From NCBI RefSeq assembly GCF_001640025.1, contig NC_031672.1, forward strand, positions 3,348,001-3,412,000: a DNA stretch of 64,000 bases, in the 5' to 3' direction. The stretch comes from Sugiyamaella lignohabitans (Eukaryota > Ascomycota > Dipodascomycetes > Dipodascales > Trichomonascaceae). Every line of letters starts with the position of its first letter. Position 1 is the stretch's first letter. Positions 1 through 10,478 of this stretch are shown one piece after another. Under the pieces are notes generated by a model. The model saw only the letters and a list, made by a program, of their open reading frames with translations, ran no database searches and was not told the origin of the DNA. The position numbers and the translations under genes were made by a program.

Positions 1-476
1 ATAACCTGCTGCAGCTAATATCACATACTCCAACCAGATCCATAAGAAATTATAATTTAAACACTATGAAAACCAACACTAAATCGATACTAAATCAAAT
101 GAAGTCAGCTCAACGTTATTTTTGAATTTGTGATACGGATTTAGAAATTAGAAAGCCAGTCTGAAATAAGGCACCAAAGAAGAACATACTTCAGAAGACT
201 CAACTAATCGCATATACGTCCTACAGATGGATTCTGACCAGTGAGGAAAAATATAATATATAATACATATAATATACAATATACAGTATAGCATAACCAC
301 TATAATTATCTCATCAATATGTACTTCAAGCTCGGGCCATAGATCTCGGACCCTAAAGTCACGTGAAAAAAGTCACAAAACCCTTGCCCTAAACGAAAAA
401 AGGGGACGAGCTCGTCTTGTATCGGTTGATTAGCTTTGTATATCAAGATCTTGATACGGACAATTGAAATTTGAAA
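1..476. other. intergenic, FPR1 upstream region
   Basis: AT-rich sequence with a short TA-rich low-complexity run near 248-290. The only recognisable element is a TCACGTGA octamer at 359-366. No ORF of protein character is visible. Confidence 0.6.
359..366. promoter_or_regulatory. TCACGTGA octamer upstream of FPR1
   Basis: Palindromic CACGTG core with T/A flanks, 110 bp upstream of the FPR1 ATG. It matches the yeast Cbf1 (centromere-binding bHLH) consensus. The same octamer occurs upstream of four other genes here. Binding by a Cbf1 orthologue is inferred. Confidence 0.5.
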
Positions 477-951
477 ATGGGTGTTACTGTTCAATCTATT
501 ACTCCTGGTAAGTTGATACGGCTTTGTGAGACACAATTGAGCTGTGTGATAGAATACTGACTGAATTTTTTTTAGGCGACGGCAAGAACTTCCCCAAGAA
601 GGGAGACCGTGTTTCGATGCACTATGTCGGAACCCTTGAGAACGGCAAGAAGTTCGATTCCTCTCGTGACCGTGGTCGTGCTTTCCAAACCGTTATCGGC
701 GTTGGCCAAGTTATCCGTGGCTGGGACGAGGGTGTTCCCCAAATGAGCATTGGCGAAAAGGCTCTTCTCACCATCACCGGCGACTACGCCTATGGCGAGC
801 GTGGATTCCCTGGTCTCATTCCCCCCAATGCCACTTTGATTGTAAGTAAACTCCTCATTTTTCTGATGTCTGTACTCATCAGACACAGCTGGCAGTGCAA
901 TTGACTAACTCAACGCTCTAGTTCGAAGTCGAGCTCCTCAGCATCAACTAA
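477..951 (+). CDS. FPR1: FKBP12-type peptidyl-prolyl isomerase
   Basis: Cytosolic FK506/rapamycin-binding prolyl isomerase of 108 residues, the usual FKBP12 length. Exons 477-507, 576-841 and 922-951. Introns of 68 and 80 nt both start GTAAGT and end AG; the second has a GACTAAC branch motif. The spliced protein carries the FKBP core: [15 protein letters not shown] with the pocket Tyr and Asp, VIRGWDEG with the pocket Trp, the GDYAYGERG and [10 protein letters not shown] segments, and a final FEVELLSIN strand encoded by the last 30-nt exon. The start is the only ATG that yields a normal amino end ([11 protein letters not shown]). It lies 110 bp downstream of a TCACGTGA octamer. Transcription runs towards the TRAPPC11-like gene, with a paired GC repeat between the two 3' ends. 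Confidence 0.95.
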
Positions 952-1018
952 GCACCTCGACTGGCCACTCGTGTAATTATTTAGGTTATAATACAGTGTC
1001 ACTTTGATTGACGGGTCT

Positions 1019-1202
1019 GCCTCCGGCGGCTGGGGCGCTGCCCCAGACCCCGTTGTGCTCGCTTCGCGAGCGGCTTCGGGATGGTGGCAATGTTTGGGGT
1101 GATATTGGCCCTGATTCGCTTCCCAACAAAGCGCCAGTCGTCCGAGCCTGCTCGCGAAGCGAGCACAACGGGGTCTGGGGCAACGCCCCAGCCGCCGGAG
1201 GC
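1019..1202. repeat. GC-rich double-hairpin element, convergent pair
   Basis: Forward unit 1019-1071 and inverted unit 1150-1202, separated by 78 bp, between the convergent 3' ends of FPR1 and the TRAPPC11-like gene. Each has the TGCCTCCGGCGGC terminus, a CTGGGGC/GCCCCAG hairpin (loops gct and aac) and a GCTCGC-TTC-GCGAGC hairpin. The two arms are complementary over about 53 nt. Confidence 0.95.
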
Positions 1203-1230
1203 AGAGCAGGGAAGTACGGAAATGCATTGT

Positions 1231-4200
1231 CTATAGTGAAGGGTGTGAGAGGTCTACAAAAAGGGTCGATTTGTCAGGTCGGATGTTGGACGAGGCCGGC
1301 ACGATGGGGAGTACTCGTTTGTAAAAGGTGTCGTACACCTTCAGTGTTGGCAGTGGCACGATGTCGTTGGGTGAGCCATCGGCCTGGTTTGAGCGGACTC
1401 GGATCAGGGTGTAGACGAGGTGTCGGCGGGTCGTTGGTAGGAGTCTGATGGCGACGTGTTTGGGTCCTTGCCAGGCGAAATCCGGCGAGGATGACATTGT
1501 TACCGCATATGTTAGAATGTGTGAGGTGGCGTTTTCGATGAAATAAGATGCTTCTAGGACAGTGGGTCTCGAGGGCTCCCGTTGCTGAAGTTGTTGGTCT
1601 GGTTGCTGTTGCTGAGTTTCGCTGTTTGGATCCTGTTGAGCATGCCGAATGTCTTTGATTGCAACTATGACTCTCGGCTCGTAGAGTGGAAGATGCAGTC
1701 TCACTGGAGACACGACAAACGAATGGATTGTGGCAGAGTCTGGTCGTTTCCATTTGATCGTCAGATTAGCTTCGGCTGATACTGTTCGAACGTCCTGTGA
1801 ACTGGTCCGGAAACAGTCAAATACAAAGCTGTGTTTGATGGAATCGTTGTGGACGAGCTGATTGCCAGCCTCGCCAAGCTCTTTCGGCTGACGACTAATG
1901 ATTTCACACGCAACGTCTTGTGATCCACTCGATACTACTAAAGATGTGTCTACTATAGACACCTCTCCCTCACTTAGAAACAGCACTGACGCCATCAGCT
2001 CCCATCTCTTGCGGATCACAGGACTATGTGAGATAGCTTCATCGGTAGATATCGTATTGTTCTCGGTTTTGTCATCTTTGTAATCCGTAATACCAGGTAC
2101 AAATACATTGTCCCAAGGAACTGGATGTGGTCTTGGAGCGACATCAAAATTGACTCGAAACGGTTTGGTAACGGGGATTGATACTAGAGCACCATCTTTG
2201 ATAAGTGTAGTCTTGTCGGTATCGGATTTGAGATAATATTTCACCGACAATTCTAGGGATATATTGTTGACAGCCGAGTTGGGCACTTGCAACGTCAAAG
2301 ATTGACTTGATTTTGATGCTGCTGCTAACTCGTGGAACTCGCCGCTAGTTTCCTCTTCAGATTTCTCTGTATTATTGACTGGCTCAGACTGGCTGCTGTT
2401 TCTGCTTATCCAATTGAGGGAGATTGCCTTGCCTCCATCAGTGGATGCAGTTCCATCGACCTGAAGTAATATAGGTTCATCTTCCTGGTTTTCCACAAAC
2501 ACTCTGACCGTCAGTGTCTCACCCGTGGATGCTAAACTTGGAGCGTCACTTGTAGTGACAACTTGCGATGGTCGAGGATGAACTTGCATACCATGAGGAG
2601 GCGAGTTAGGGGATGTACGAATATGTCTATAAGCGATTTTGTTTGGCTCATTCTCAACAGCCCATTGAATAACTGGAATAAGGGCATCTTCAGTTCCTTG
2701 CTTAATCTCTTGTTGAACCTCGAAAAGAGGATATTTGATATCAACAAGGACTCTCGCATATTCAACGTCTCCAAGCTGTTTTGGAACGAGATGAAGCTGG
2801 AAAACTCGTGCCACATCTTTAGTAAAAGACAGGTTTGCTTTGAGTTTAGTTGTTTCACCGCTATTCTTGTCACTTTGTAACATGAACAATTGAGAGTTGG
2901 GTAATGTTTCATCATGAATAAGAGTAATTGGATTATTATCGAACCCTCCTCCTGTCACGAACACTTGAAGCCTACTTACTGTTACCGAATCAGGCGATTT
3001 GAACAGCGGAGATATTGTAATTTGAGCGTTGACACCAATACCCGTGTAACAAGACGAAGACTCAAATACGAATCCGGCATCAAACATTCGTATTTCTTGT
3101 CTTCTTCCCAATTGGAACACTGGTTGTGGGTCGGTATTTTCTCCAAAGATATCAACAGTTTTCTCGTTAGTAGTATCAGTACTAGAATCAGTTAAAGCCA
3201 TGAGCTCCAGTCTTGCTGCTACTCCATCAACACTATTAACCTCTTCAGCACAAAGCACAATTCCTTCTAATAAAGGAATCAAAAGCTGTGGCCATTGATC
3301 TTTGCGGTATATTGCCACTGCCTTTTTGTAATAGCCAAGTCCTGTCTTATAATCCTTGGCTTTAGCGTACAGGTCTGCCAGTCGCGAATAAACCAATCCA
3401 GTCGATCGGGTGCCAGTAGTGTCCTCTAAGTCTGCTAGAGCCTGTTTCAGGAGTTCTAAACATGATTGATTGTAGTCAAAATCGCCACTAAAATAAGGAT
3501 CTTCATCTCTAGCTAGTTCGCCTTCATTCAATTGCTTAATGAGGTCGTATGCCTGAAGAAATAGATACCCGCTTCTCGGCAATCGCAGGACTGAACCACC
3601 CAAGTCTTCATTGTGGGTTGATAATTTAGCCATTGATTGGTCTTTAGGGATAGCAGAGTTGCCGGTCCATGAGACCATTTCTGCCAGTCGCTCAAACTGA
3701 TGCGCTCGCCAGTTTATGTATGAAAATCGTTCTGTCGATAGTCCTCGTTTCTCGATTAAGGTTGCAACACTTTCCAAGTGAATACAAAACTTTTTGTATG
3801 CAACGTTTGGCTGCTCCGTCAATAAGCAGAGGTTGACGATTTTAAATGCGATTATATCTAATAGCATTCTGCCCTGACACCATCTCTCGCTACTGTGCGC
3901 TGATATACCTGTTTTCGTCCCGTTATCAGGAGTCGTATCTCTATCTGCTGCCGGTTTATCAGTGCCTTCATCTTCTCTTTCTTGTACTGTGAGCTCTGGC
4001 TGTGAGCTCTGGCCGGTTAAACTCAATGTTTCGAATAATTCTAAAGTCGAGTCGTATGCTGTTTCATATAACGTTAGAGCTACTTCCAGTTCTTGTCTGT
4101 ACTCGGCCATAGCAGCAAGCTTGAAATTATATCTTAGCTCCCAGCCAACATTTGGCAGCGGGGGAATTGTCAGCTTTCCTACTTCACTAGTAGACAGGAT

Positions 4201-5159
4201 GTTATTTTGACCCCGCTTCCTTCGTAGAATTTTTGATATTGTTGTTGCAAACTCCTGAGACTGAGCATAAGCCAGCTGACATATTGTTTCTGCCAGGGTC
4301 TCCCGTTCAACCTCCTGACTCTTTTCTGGTAATACAAACAAACCTGTTCTAGCTGCCAGTCCTGTGCTTCTTCTAATATTATAAATACGATCATTAATGG
4401 CATCAGTGACTTCTCCTTCAACTAACAAAACCACAAGTAGCTTGATTCCACGCTCCTGAGCTTGGATCTTAAGCTCGTTCAAAACTCTGACCAAATCTTC
4501 ATCCACGGCTATGCTCTTGCCCAGTTCATGAACACTGACAAGTGTTGCTGGAACCAAATACAAATACTTCTGAATCCAATCTACACTTAACACTCCATCT
4601 GGAAACAATTGTGAATTGGGATTATGTGGACTAATTGCTGAGTGCAAGTCGCCATTATTGTATTTCTTGACAAACTCCTGCTTTGGAGCCTGTCCTGCTG
4701 GTAGTTCTGTGTCAGATCCATAAACCACTTTTTTCGTGGGTAGCAGTTTAAATGTTTTCTGTAGAAAAGGTTAGAATGCTTTACTAGGAGAAGTTGTTTC
4801 AGGTGACTGAGATACTACCTCAAAGTTCGTGGTGAAAGACTTACCCTATCAATGAATTCGATATGTAGGAGATAATTGATCTCTCGACGGTTTACCCTGA
4901 AAGATTCAGGCTCCCAATGGGTTACAACCCGAGATTTCGCAGCCAATCGAGACTTGAAATCTGCTGCCAAAGGTGTCACAACGACTGGAACTTGACGAGA
5001 TGCCAGCTGCTCGCCATGAGCAGTTAATGGGTGTGATTCGACCACTCGCTTGTATGCTTCATTGTTTGCAATATCTACCTCTGAATTCCCAGTTTCTAGT
5101 CCAGATACTACTAATAACGGTGTGAGATGACTGAGAAAGTCGCTCGGATAGACCTCCAT
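1231..5159 (-). CDS. TRAPP complex subunit, TRAPPC11 (foie gras/gryzun) family
   Basis: Predicted 1280-residue subunit of the TRAPP vesicle-tethering/Rab-GEF complex at the Golgi. Exon 1 is 4845-5159 (starts MEVYPSDFLSHL) and exon 2 is 1231-4758. The 86-nt intron begins GTAAGT, ends CTACAG and keeps phase 0, giving HIEFIDR|KTFKLLP. Family resemblance lies in the amino half: LYLVPATLVSVHEL, TGLFVLPEKS, a helical repeat region with RYNFKLAAMAEYRQE, and FKIVNLCLLTEQPNVAYKKF. These match the foie-gras domain of TRAPPC11. The carboxy half is beta-rich with no simple motif, as in the gryzun domain. S. cerevisiae has no clear TRAPPC11, so this marks an early-branching yeast. An upstream in-frame ATG at 5216 would add 19 residues, but the later start fits the family better. 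A TCACGTGA octamer lies 80 bp upstream. Assignment is from recalled family similarity. Confidence 0.8.
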
Positions 5160-5747
5160 CACTATAATTCTGATACAATTGATATGATTATGAGTTGAAT
5201 TCGGTGAAGCAGGCAATGCCCTATAGACCTATTCATGATCACGTGATATTGACAGGTATCAGACGGATTCTGAGTGCAAATAGTTACAAATAGGTTTCAG
5301 TATCAGAAGATACTATATTAGTGTCTTCGGAGCTAGAGATTTAGCAATTGAGGGTTTCTAAGAGCCAATATTAAGCCAATCTGAATATTGTTCTGACTTC
5401 AGTGAAAAAGGGTGATATTGGCCTCTAACACCAGTAAAAGCTAGAGGTGGCTAATTTAAAAGTCAAATAATACATCTTTTAGACTATCTTTTGCTGGAAC
5501 CCGATCTTGATAGAAATGATTGGTTTCTACTCCTAAAAGATCAGTATTTTGATGAACCATCGTTAATATCGACGATTGATAGACCCTGCATCAAGAAAGC
5601 ACCTACATTGAACCTAAATAGGTTGTATATTATCAGTACTTTCTTACAGCCAACAGTTTAACTTGATTTCATTTACCTGAATACAAGTTAAAAAGATAGC
5701 ATTCAGTATTTATTTAGTTAAATATTCAACAGCAGCTTATTTGCGGC
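5160..5747. other. intergenic, TRAPPC11-like upstream region
   Basis: 588 bp between two minus-strand genes, mostly AT-rich. It holds the octamer at 5239-5246 near the TRAPPC11-like start. No coding or RNA gene signal is seen. Confidence 0.6.
5239..5246. promoter_or_regulatory. TCACGTGA octamer upstream of the TRAPPC11-like gene
   Basis: Extended palindrome ATCACGTGAT at 5238-5247, about 80 bp upstream of the minus-strand start at 5159. It is a Cbf1-type E-box by consensus. Confidence 0.5.
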
Positions 5748-6650
5748 TTATTTGCCGGTAAAGCTGGCCTTTCGCTTTTCAGCAAACGCAGCCATACCCT
5801 CTTTTTGGTCTTCAGTTCCAAACAGAGTGTGGAATACTCTGCGCTCATATTTGAGACCTTGCTCAAGAGAAAGGTTATATCCCTCATTAATGGCCTCCTT
5901 GGCAGCCTTGACAGCCAAAGGACTGAATTGAGCAATCTCAGCAGCAGTCTTAACAGCTTGATCAACAAGCTCTTCAGGCTTGAAAACCTTGGCAACCATA
6001 CCCCATTCAAGAGCTTCTTGAGCCGAGAAGTTACGACCAGTAAGAATCAATTCACTAGCACGAGCCTTGCCAATGTATCTTGCAAGTCTCTGAGTACCAC
6101 CAGCACCAGGAATAACACCCAACTTAATTTCAGGCTGACCAAAAACAGCCTTTTCACCAGCATAGATAATATCAGCCATCAATGCCAATTCACAACCACC
6201 TCCAAGAGCATAACCATTGACAGCAGCAATAATTGGTTTCTTAACTCTAGTCTGATCATTCCAGTTTTCAATGAAATCTTTACCATATACCTCAGCAACA
6301 GTCTTGTCTTTCATTTCTTTGATATCAGCTCCAGCAGCAAAAGCCTTTTCAGAACCAGTAATGACAATTGCACCGATTTCGGGATCCTTGTCAGCATCGA
6401 ATAGAGCGTGGTTCAATTCTGCAATCAAGGGAGAAAACAAAGCATTTAAAGCCTTGGGACGATTCAAAGTAACTAAACGAACACCAGTGGCTGGTTTGGA
6501 AACGACAATGTGCTCATAAGAGCCACCAGTTGAATAAGCCATTCTGGCAGTGAAAACAATAGGAGTACGACCTGTAGAAACAGCCGCTAATCGGAGACAA
6601 GCTAGAGATGTGGTTGCGCCAATGCGAGAAGTGCGTAACGAGGCAAACAT
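5748..6650 (-). CDS. mitochondrial short-chain enoyl-CoA hydratase
   Basis: 300-residue crotonase-fold enzyme predicted to hydrate 2-trans-enoyl-CoA to 3-hydroxyacyl-CoA in mitochondrial fatty-acid or branched-chain amino-acid breakdown. The first ~40 residues are Arg/Ser/Ala-rich without acids, as in a matrix presequence. The mature part starts near residue 45 (YEHIVVSKP). The oxyanion-hole segment is AFAAGADIKEM at about 104-113. The two catalytic glutamates of the ECHS1 type are present and 20 residues apart: Glu154 in GGGCELALM and Glu174 in GQPEIKLGVIPGAGG. This pair distinguishes it from EHD3-type hydroxyisobutyryl-CoA hydrolases and from isomerases, which lack one of them. It is intronless and starts at the first ATG. 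Confidence 0.92.
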   Translation of the reverse strand: MFASLRTSRIGATTSLACLRLAAVSTGRTPIVFTARMAYSTGGSYEHIVVSKPATGVRLVTLNRPKALNALFSPLIAELNHALFDADKDPEIGAIVITGSEKAFAAGADIKEMKDKTVAEVYGKDFIENWNDQTRVKKPIIAAVNGYALGGGCELALMADIIYAGEKAVFGQPEIKLGVIPGAGGTQRLARYIGKARASELILTGRNFSAQEALEWGMVAKVFKPEELVDQAVKTAAEIAQFSPLAVKAAKEAINEGYNLSLEQGLKYERRVFHTLFGTEDQKEGMAAFAEKRKASFTGK

Positions 6651-7303
6651 TGATTTCCAACGGATATGTAATTACACGCCGGGATTATGTCGATTTTTTA
6701 TACACCTTTCAACGGAGTCAGTATTCCGTAGCTTTCTAAGCAGATTCCAGGTATCAATTCAACTCCACAGTTTATAACATGCAGCGAATCCCTTTAATAT
6801 AGCGTTCTTCGGGAGCCAGTTCCGGCTATCCTCGGAAATATCTCGGCCAGCACAGCAGATTGTGGGGTCAATAACCCTAGCCCACATTAGTTCGGGTAAT
6901 GTCCGGGGATACCCCTGAGTTATCAATCGAATCACAGGACCTGGTCTCAGTCGGCTCGAACTGGATAATTTGAATTGAGGGAGATATTTTCACTCGACTT
7001 TTCCGCTTTTGCGGGAAGTCCCACTCAATTTCCCATTCCAGCAGTACCTCGCTCCAGGGTCCAAGAAACGAGCGAAGCGAGACACGGGGTCTGGGGCAGA
7101 GCCCCAGCCGCCGGAGGCAAAACCCCCTTCTCTCAGACTTTGGGCTAACTCGAGGAGCTCACAAAGAGCTTTCGAAGAGAGCCCGAGAAGTAATTGACTC
7201 GGGACATTGTCCCGAGCCACCATAGTCAAAATACAAAAAATATAACTTAGAAGGGTCCTTTCAGATATATATATACACACAAGTTTTATGGGCGGTCGCC
7301 AGG
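6651..7303. other. intergenic between hydratase 5' end and TOM70 3' end
   Basis: Hydratase promoter side followed by a single inverted GC repeat unit (7069-7118) and an AT-rich TOM70 3' region. No gene is supported. Confidence 0.6.
7069..7118 (-). repeat. GC-rich double-hairpin element, single inverted unit
   Basis: One unit in reverse orientation with the CTGGGGC-aga-GCCCCAG hairpin and the GCCGCCGGAGGCA terminus. No partner unit lies nearby. The second hairpin is degenerate. Confidence 0.9.
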
Positions 7304-9169
7304 TTACATATGAGCACTCTGGCGGCTGATGGCTTCCAGACGCTGACGAAGGGCAGGGCGTTCCTTGATTATGCGCAACTGGGTACGAGCAGCCTCAGCA
7401 AATGACAGAGCTTGTACACGTTCGGGAACAGTACGAGCGATTTCAGCATTGCGTTCAAACAGCTCGAGAGCATCCTCAGTCTTGTTTTGTTGCAAGCAGA
7501 ATTGAGCTAGCGTGCTGATAGCAACATCACTGAGAGGGTCGATGGTGACGGCCTTGCGACAGAGCGACTCGGCTTCGGCAACATCTTGGTTCAGTTGGAA
7601 AACAGTAAGGGCCTTGTTAACAAGAGCAAGGACATTGACAGTACCGACAGACTTTTCAGTTTCAAGTTTAATGGCGATATCAAACTCTTTAAGAGCATCA
7701 GGACCACTACCTTGATCAAGAAGGATCTCACCGTAGTAGTTGTGAACGTCAGAAGACTTGGGGTACTTCTCAAGCAAGTTGCGGAAAGCAGTAATAGCCT
7801 CGGATGTAGAACCTTGTCTATATTGGGCAACAGCAAGTTGGATGTGAGAGTACATGAAGTCAGGGTTGAGTTCGATACTTTGCTTGTAATCAGAAATAGC
7901 AGCGTTGAAGTCAGATGTGAGGAAAGCGATTTGTGCACGGTGGTAGTATACATCAGCAGATTTAGGATCCAGCTTAAGAGCTTGTTCGAAATCTTGGTTA
8001 GCAGATGCCACGCTTCCTCTCTCCATCTGGACACTAGAACGTTTGATATAAGCTTGGACAGTAGGGTGCAGTTTGATACTCTTTTCAATGTCATCAAGAG
8101 CCTCGTCTCCCTCATTAAGAAGGAAGTTAAAGGTACCTCTGTATTCAAGGGCAAGAGCAAGAAGTTCGTCATCTTTGATCTCATCAACAGACTTCTTGAT
8201 CAAATCAAAGGCTTGTTCATAGCTCTCAGCAGTTTCCTTGGACAAAGCGTCGAAAGCCAATTTAAGATTGTATTCACCAGTACCCTCAACAGCCTCGTTG
8301 AGAGAAGCAGGCAGTTGACGTTCGTGGAATGAGTTAAGGTAAGCAGAAACAAAGCTAGATGAAGGCAAAGTTTTAGGTTGTGTGGCGTACTTCTCATTAG
8401 CAATCTTTTCAGAGTTCAATCTCAAAACTCTGTCAACAGCATTGTTCAAGTTCTTATCTTGGAAATCACCCAAAATACAGGCCGAAGTGAAATCAAGAAT
8501 AGCATCGGGGTATTTCTCCAACTTCTCCTCAGCAATGGCTCTTCGAGAAAGACATTTAATATAATCAGGCTTCAGCTCAAGAGCCTTGGTGGTGTCTTCA
8601 ATGACTTTTTCAAAGTTTTGCAAAGCAGAGTAACAGGCGGCTCTGTTAGAATAAAAGATAGGATCAGTAGGATCACACTTGATAGCACTAGAATACAGCT
8701 CAATGGCCTTTTCATACTTTTTACTGCCATAGGCGTCGTTACCAGCTGCCTTGAACGAGGCTGCTAGTTTTTGTTTTTGATCAGCTGGGAGCGATGTGAC
8801 GACGGAAAAGTCGTTAATAACGGGATATTCTGGAGCATTGGCTGATTCCTTAGTTAATGGGAAACCCAGCAATTCTGTGCCAGATGACTCTTTAACGGAA
8901 CCAGTGGCGGCGGCACCTGTAGCAGTTGCAGCAGCCGAGGCAGCCTTCTTCTTATTCTTCTTTTTCGATTTCTTTTTTTCAGAGGTTCCTGCAGTTGGAG
9001 ATGATGAAGAACTGGATTCATTATCAGCCTCTGAGGATGTCAGACTGGGTTGCTGACTCAACACATAGTACAAACCAGCACCAGTACCAGCTGCCAAAAC
9101 TGTAGCGGTTACAATGGCAGCAGTCTTGTTTTTTTCAACAAAATTGCTCAAACTACTCCAAGCAGTCAT
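7304..9169 (-). CDS. TOM70: mitochondrial outer-membrane import receptor Tom70
   Basis: 621-residue TPR receptor (S. cerevisiae Tom70 has 617) that binds Hsp70/Hsp90-delivered precursors with internal signals and passes them to the TOM pore. Residues ~15-37 form one transmembrane anchor rich in Ala/Val/Thr. A low-complexity Ser-, Lys- and Ala-rich linker follows (~45-95). TPR motifs then run to the carboxy end. The first cluster is at ~140-235 (AGNDAYGSKKYEKAIELY, FYSNRAACYSALQNFEKVIED, CLSRRAIAEEKLEKY), the clamp that binds chaperone EEVD tails. The second set at ~330-600 is the precursor-binding part. It is intronless and starts at the first ATG. The next 1.3 kb upstream is largely gene-free. 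Confidence 0.95.
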   Translation of the reverse strand: MTAWSSLSNFVEKNKTAAIVTATVLAAGTGAGLYYVLSQQPSLTSSEADNESSSSSSPTAGTSEKKKSKKKNKKKAASAAATATGAAATGSVKESSGTELLGFPLTKESANAPEYPVINDFSVVTSLPADQKQKLAASFKAAGNDAYGSKKYEKAIELYSSAIKCDPTDPIFYSNRAACYSALQNFEKVIEDTTKALELKPDYIKCLSRRAIAEEKLEKYPDAILDFTSACILGDFQDKNLNNAVDRVLRLNSEKIANEKYATQPKTLPSSSFVSAYLNSFHERQLPASLNEAVEGTGEYNLKLAFDALSKETAESYEQAFDLIKKSVDEIKDDELLALALEYRGTFNFLLNEGDEALDDIEKSIKLHPTVQAYIKRSSVQMERGSVASANQDFEQALKLDPKSADVYYHRAQIAFLTSDFNAAISDYKQSIELNPDFMYSHIQLAVAQYRQGSTSEAITAFRNLLEKYPKSSDVHNYYGEILLDQGSGPDALKEFDIAIKLETEKSVGTVNVLALVNKALTVFQLNQDVAEAESLCRKAVTIDPLSDVAISTLAQFCLQQNKTEDALELFERNAEIARTVPERVQALSFAEAARTQLRIIKERPALRQRLEAISRQSAHM

Positions 9170-9577
9170 TTTTGTATTTGCGAATGAATGTGAGCTAGGA
9201 TATTAACTTTTGTGAATTAATGACGCTTCTCTTTTATACAATCCGGAAGACTTCCCAAAGAAAAGGTGCTTCTTTTCTATTCGACTAGACTTGCTAAATA
9301 TTGTTGGAAATTATGATTCTGGACAAAGAATCAATTCTTCAATTAAGTAGGCCTATTCTCCTAAAAAATCCAACTCTCAAGCGTTTTACTGACTTGAAAA
9401 TCCAATCCAATTGTTAGAAATTTCAGAGGCTATTTGTGTATATACCCAAATTTTTCACATATTGGGAATACCCTAACCGCGCTAGCGCCGTGCGACGAGA
9501 GTGAAGAGGGGGAAATAAAAGTAGTATATTACTAGTGAAAGAAGGGATTTGGCCAGTTCATATCTATTGTAGTTGTT

Positions 9578-9787
9578 CTAATAAACTGCCGTAGCTTCCC
9601 CATTGACATGAGAGTTTTGAGTGGGTGCAGGTAGGTATGAAAAGTGAAAATGTGTATGCCGGTTCTCCTCCGCTAGAGCCTGCAGATCAGACGCAGGGCT
9701 CTCACTAGCCATGTAGATCACAGCACCGTTTGGAATTCGATCTATTAGTAATCGGTGATCTAGATTTCGTTTAACAAGTTCTGACAA
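9578..9787 (-). CDS. possible terminal exon of an unrecognised gene
   Basis: Open frame of about 69 codons without an ATG at its start, ending NGEATAVY. Just upstream in frame is a stop inside CTATAG, which could be a 3' splice site, and a GTAAGA lies about 100 nt further upstream. It might therefore be a last exon, but I find no convincing first exon, branch motif or recognisable family. It may equally be chance. Confidence 0.15.
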   Translation of the reverse strand: MSELVKRNLDHRLLIDRIPNGAVIYMASESPASDLQALAEENRHTHFHFSYLPAPTQNSHVNGEATAVY

Positions 9788-10341
9788 ATGCTATAGTTCT
9801 CGTGTAGGAACTGGATGTGAAAGGTACACTCCGAGGTGTGTTTTCAAGAAATGAAAATCTCGGCTAGGGGTCTTACCCGTAAGGTGTCAGAGCGTTTTAT
9901 CGCTTATTATATCGTTTCAGACATTTCTCTGGGGTCTTAGACCGGGCCCAGACTCTTCCTTCTCGATTGAAGATTATCAGGATTACCTAAGCTATTACCC
10001 AAGTTTGAGAGTATTCTGTCTTCGGCGACTACCTTATTGGCTAATGTTGACAGGTCTTCGTATAATCAATTAGCTTGAAGTATAGAATTGTAAATTTTTA
10101 ATTTTTACGATTGACGAAGTAGTTGAGCTTATAAAGTTTGTCTAAATTAACACTTGAAGTTGGTGAGCATCTTGTTTGAAATTAATACTTGAGGTTAGCG
10201 AAAACTTTAAATGTGATTGACTGGTTTCAAAGGTTTCAAATACATGGCATTTTTCTGATCATGGTGGTTCATGAGAAAAAACTCGCAAATTGCGGGATTT
10301 TGGGACCAGTTTCATGGACATTTACAATATGTTCAAAAGAA

Positions 10342-10349
10342 TATAAATA
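10342..10349 (+). promoter_or_regulatory. TATA box of the secreted repeat protein gene
   Basis: TATAAATA 130 bp upstream of the ATG at 10479. Its clean match and the strongly biased codons of the gene suggest high or inducible expression. Confidence 0.5.
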
Positions 10350-10478
10350 TGGATTGAAATATCCTAGTTATGCCTGGCTCTTTTCATCCTCATCAACACT
10401 TCAACCAACAAAACCAACTAACTAATCCACTCCTTTGTATTAACTACATTCTTTACACTCTTTTTCACATTTTTCAAA

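Larger units (their letters stand above)
9170..10478. other. intergenic between TOM70 and the repeat-protein gene
   Basis: Divergent promoter region of 1.3 kb. It holds one weak minus-strand ORF (9578-9787) and, at the right end, a TATAAATA box at 10342-10349 for the secreted repeat protein. Otherwise AT-rich with no recognised element. Confidence 0.5.

Noticed and set aside
572..886. 104-codon minus-strand ORF opposite FPR1
   Set aside because: It is the shadow of FPR1 exon 2; the plus strand shows full FKBP conservation and splice sites.
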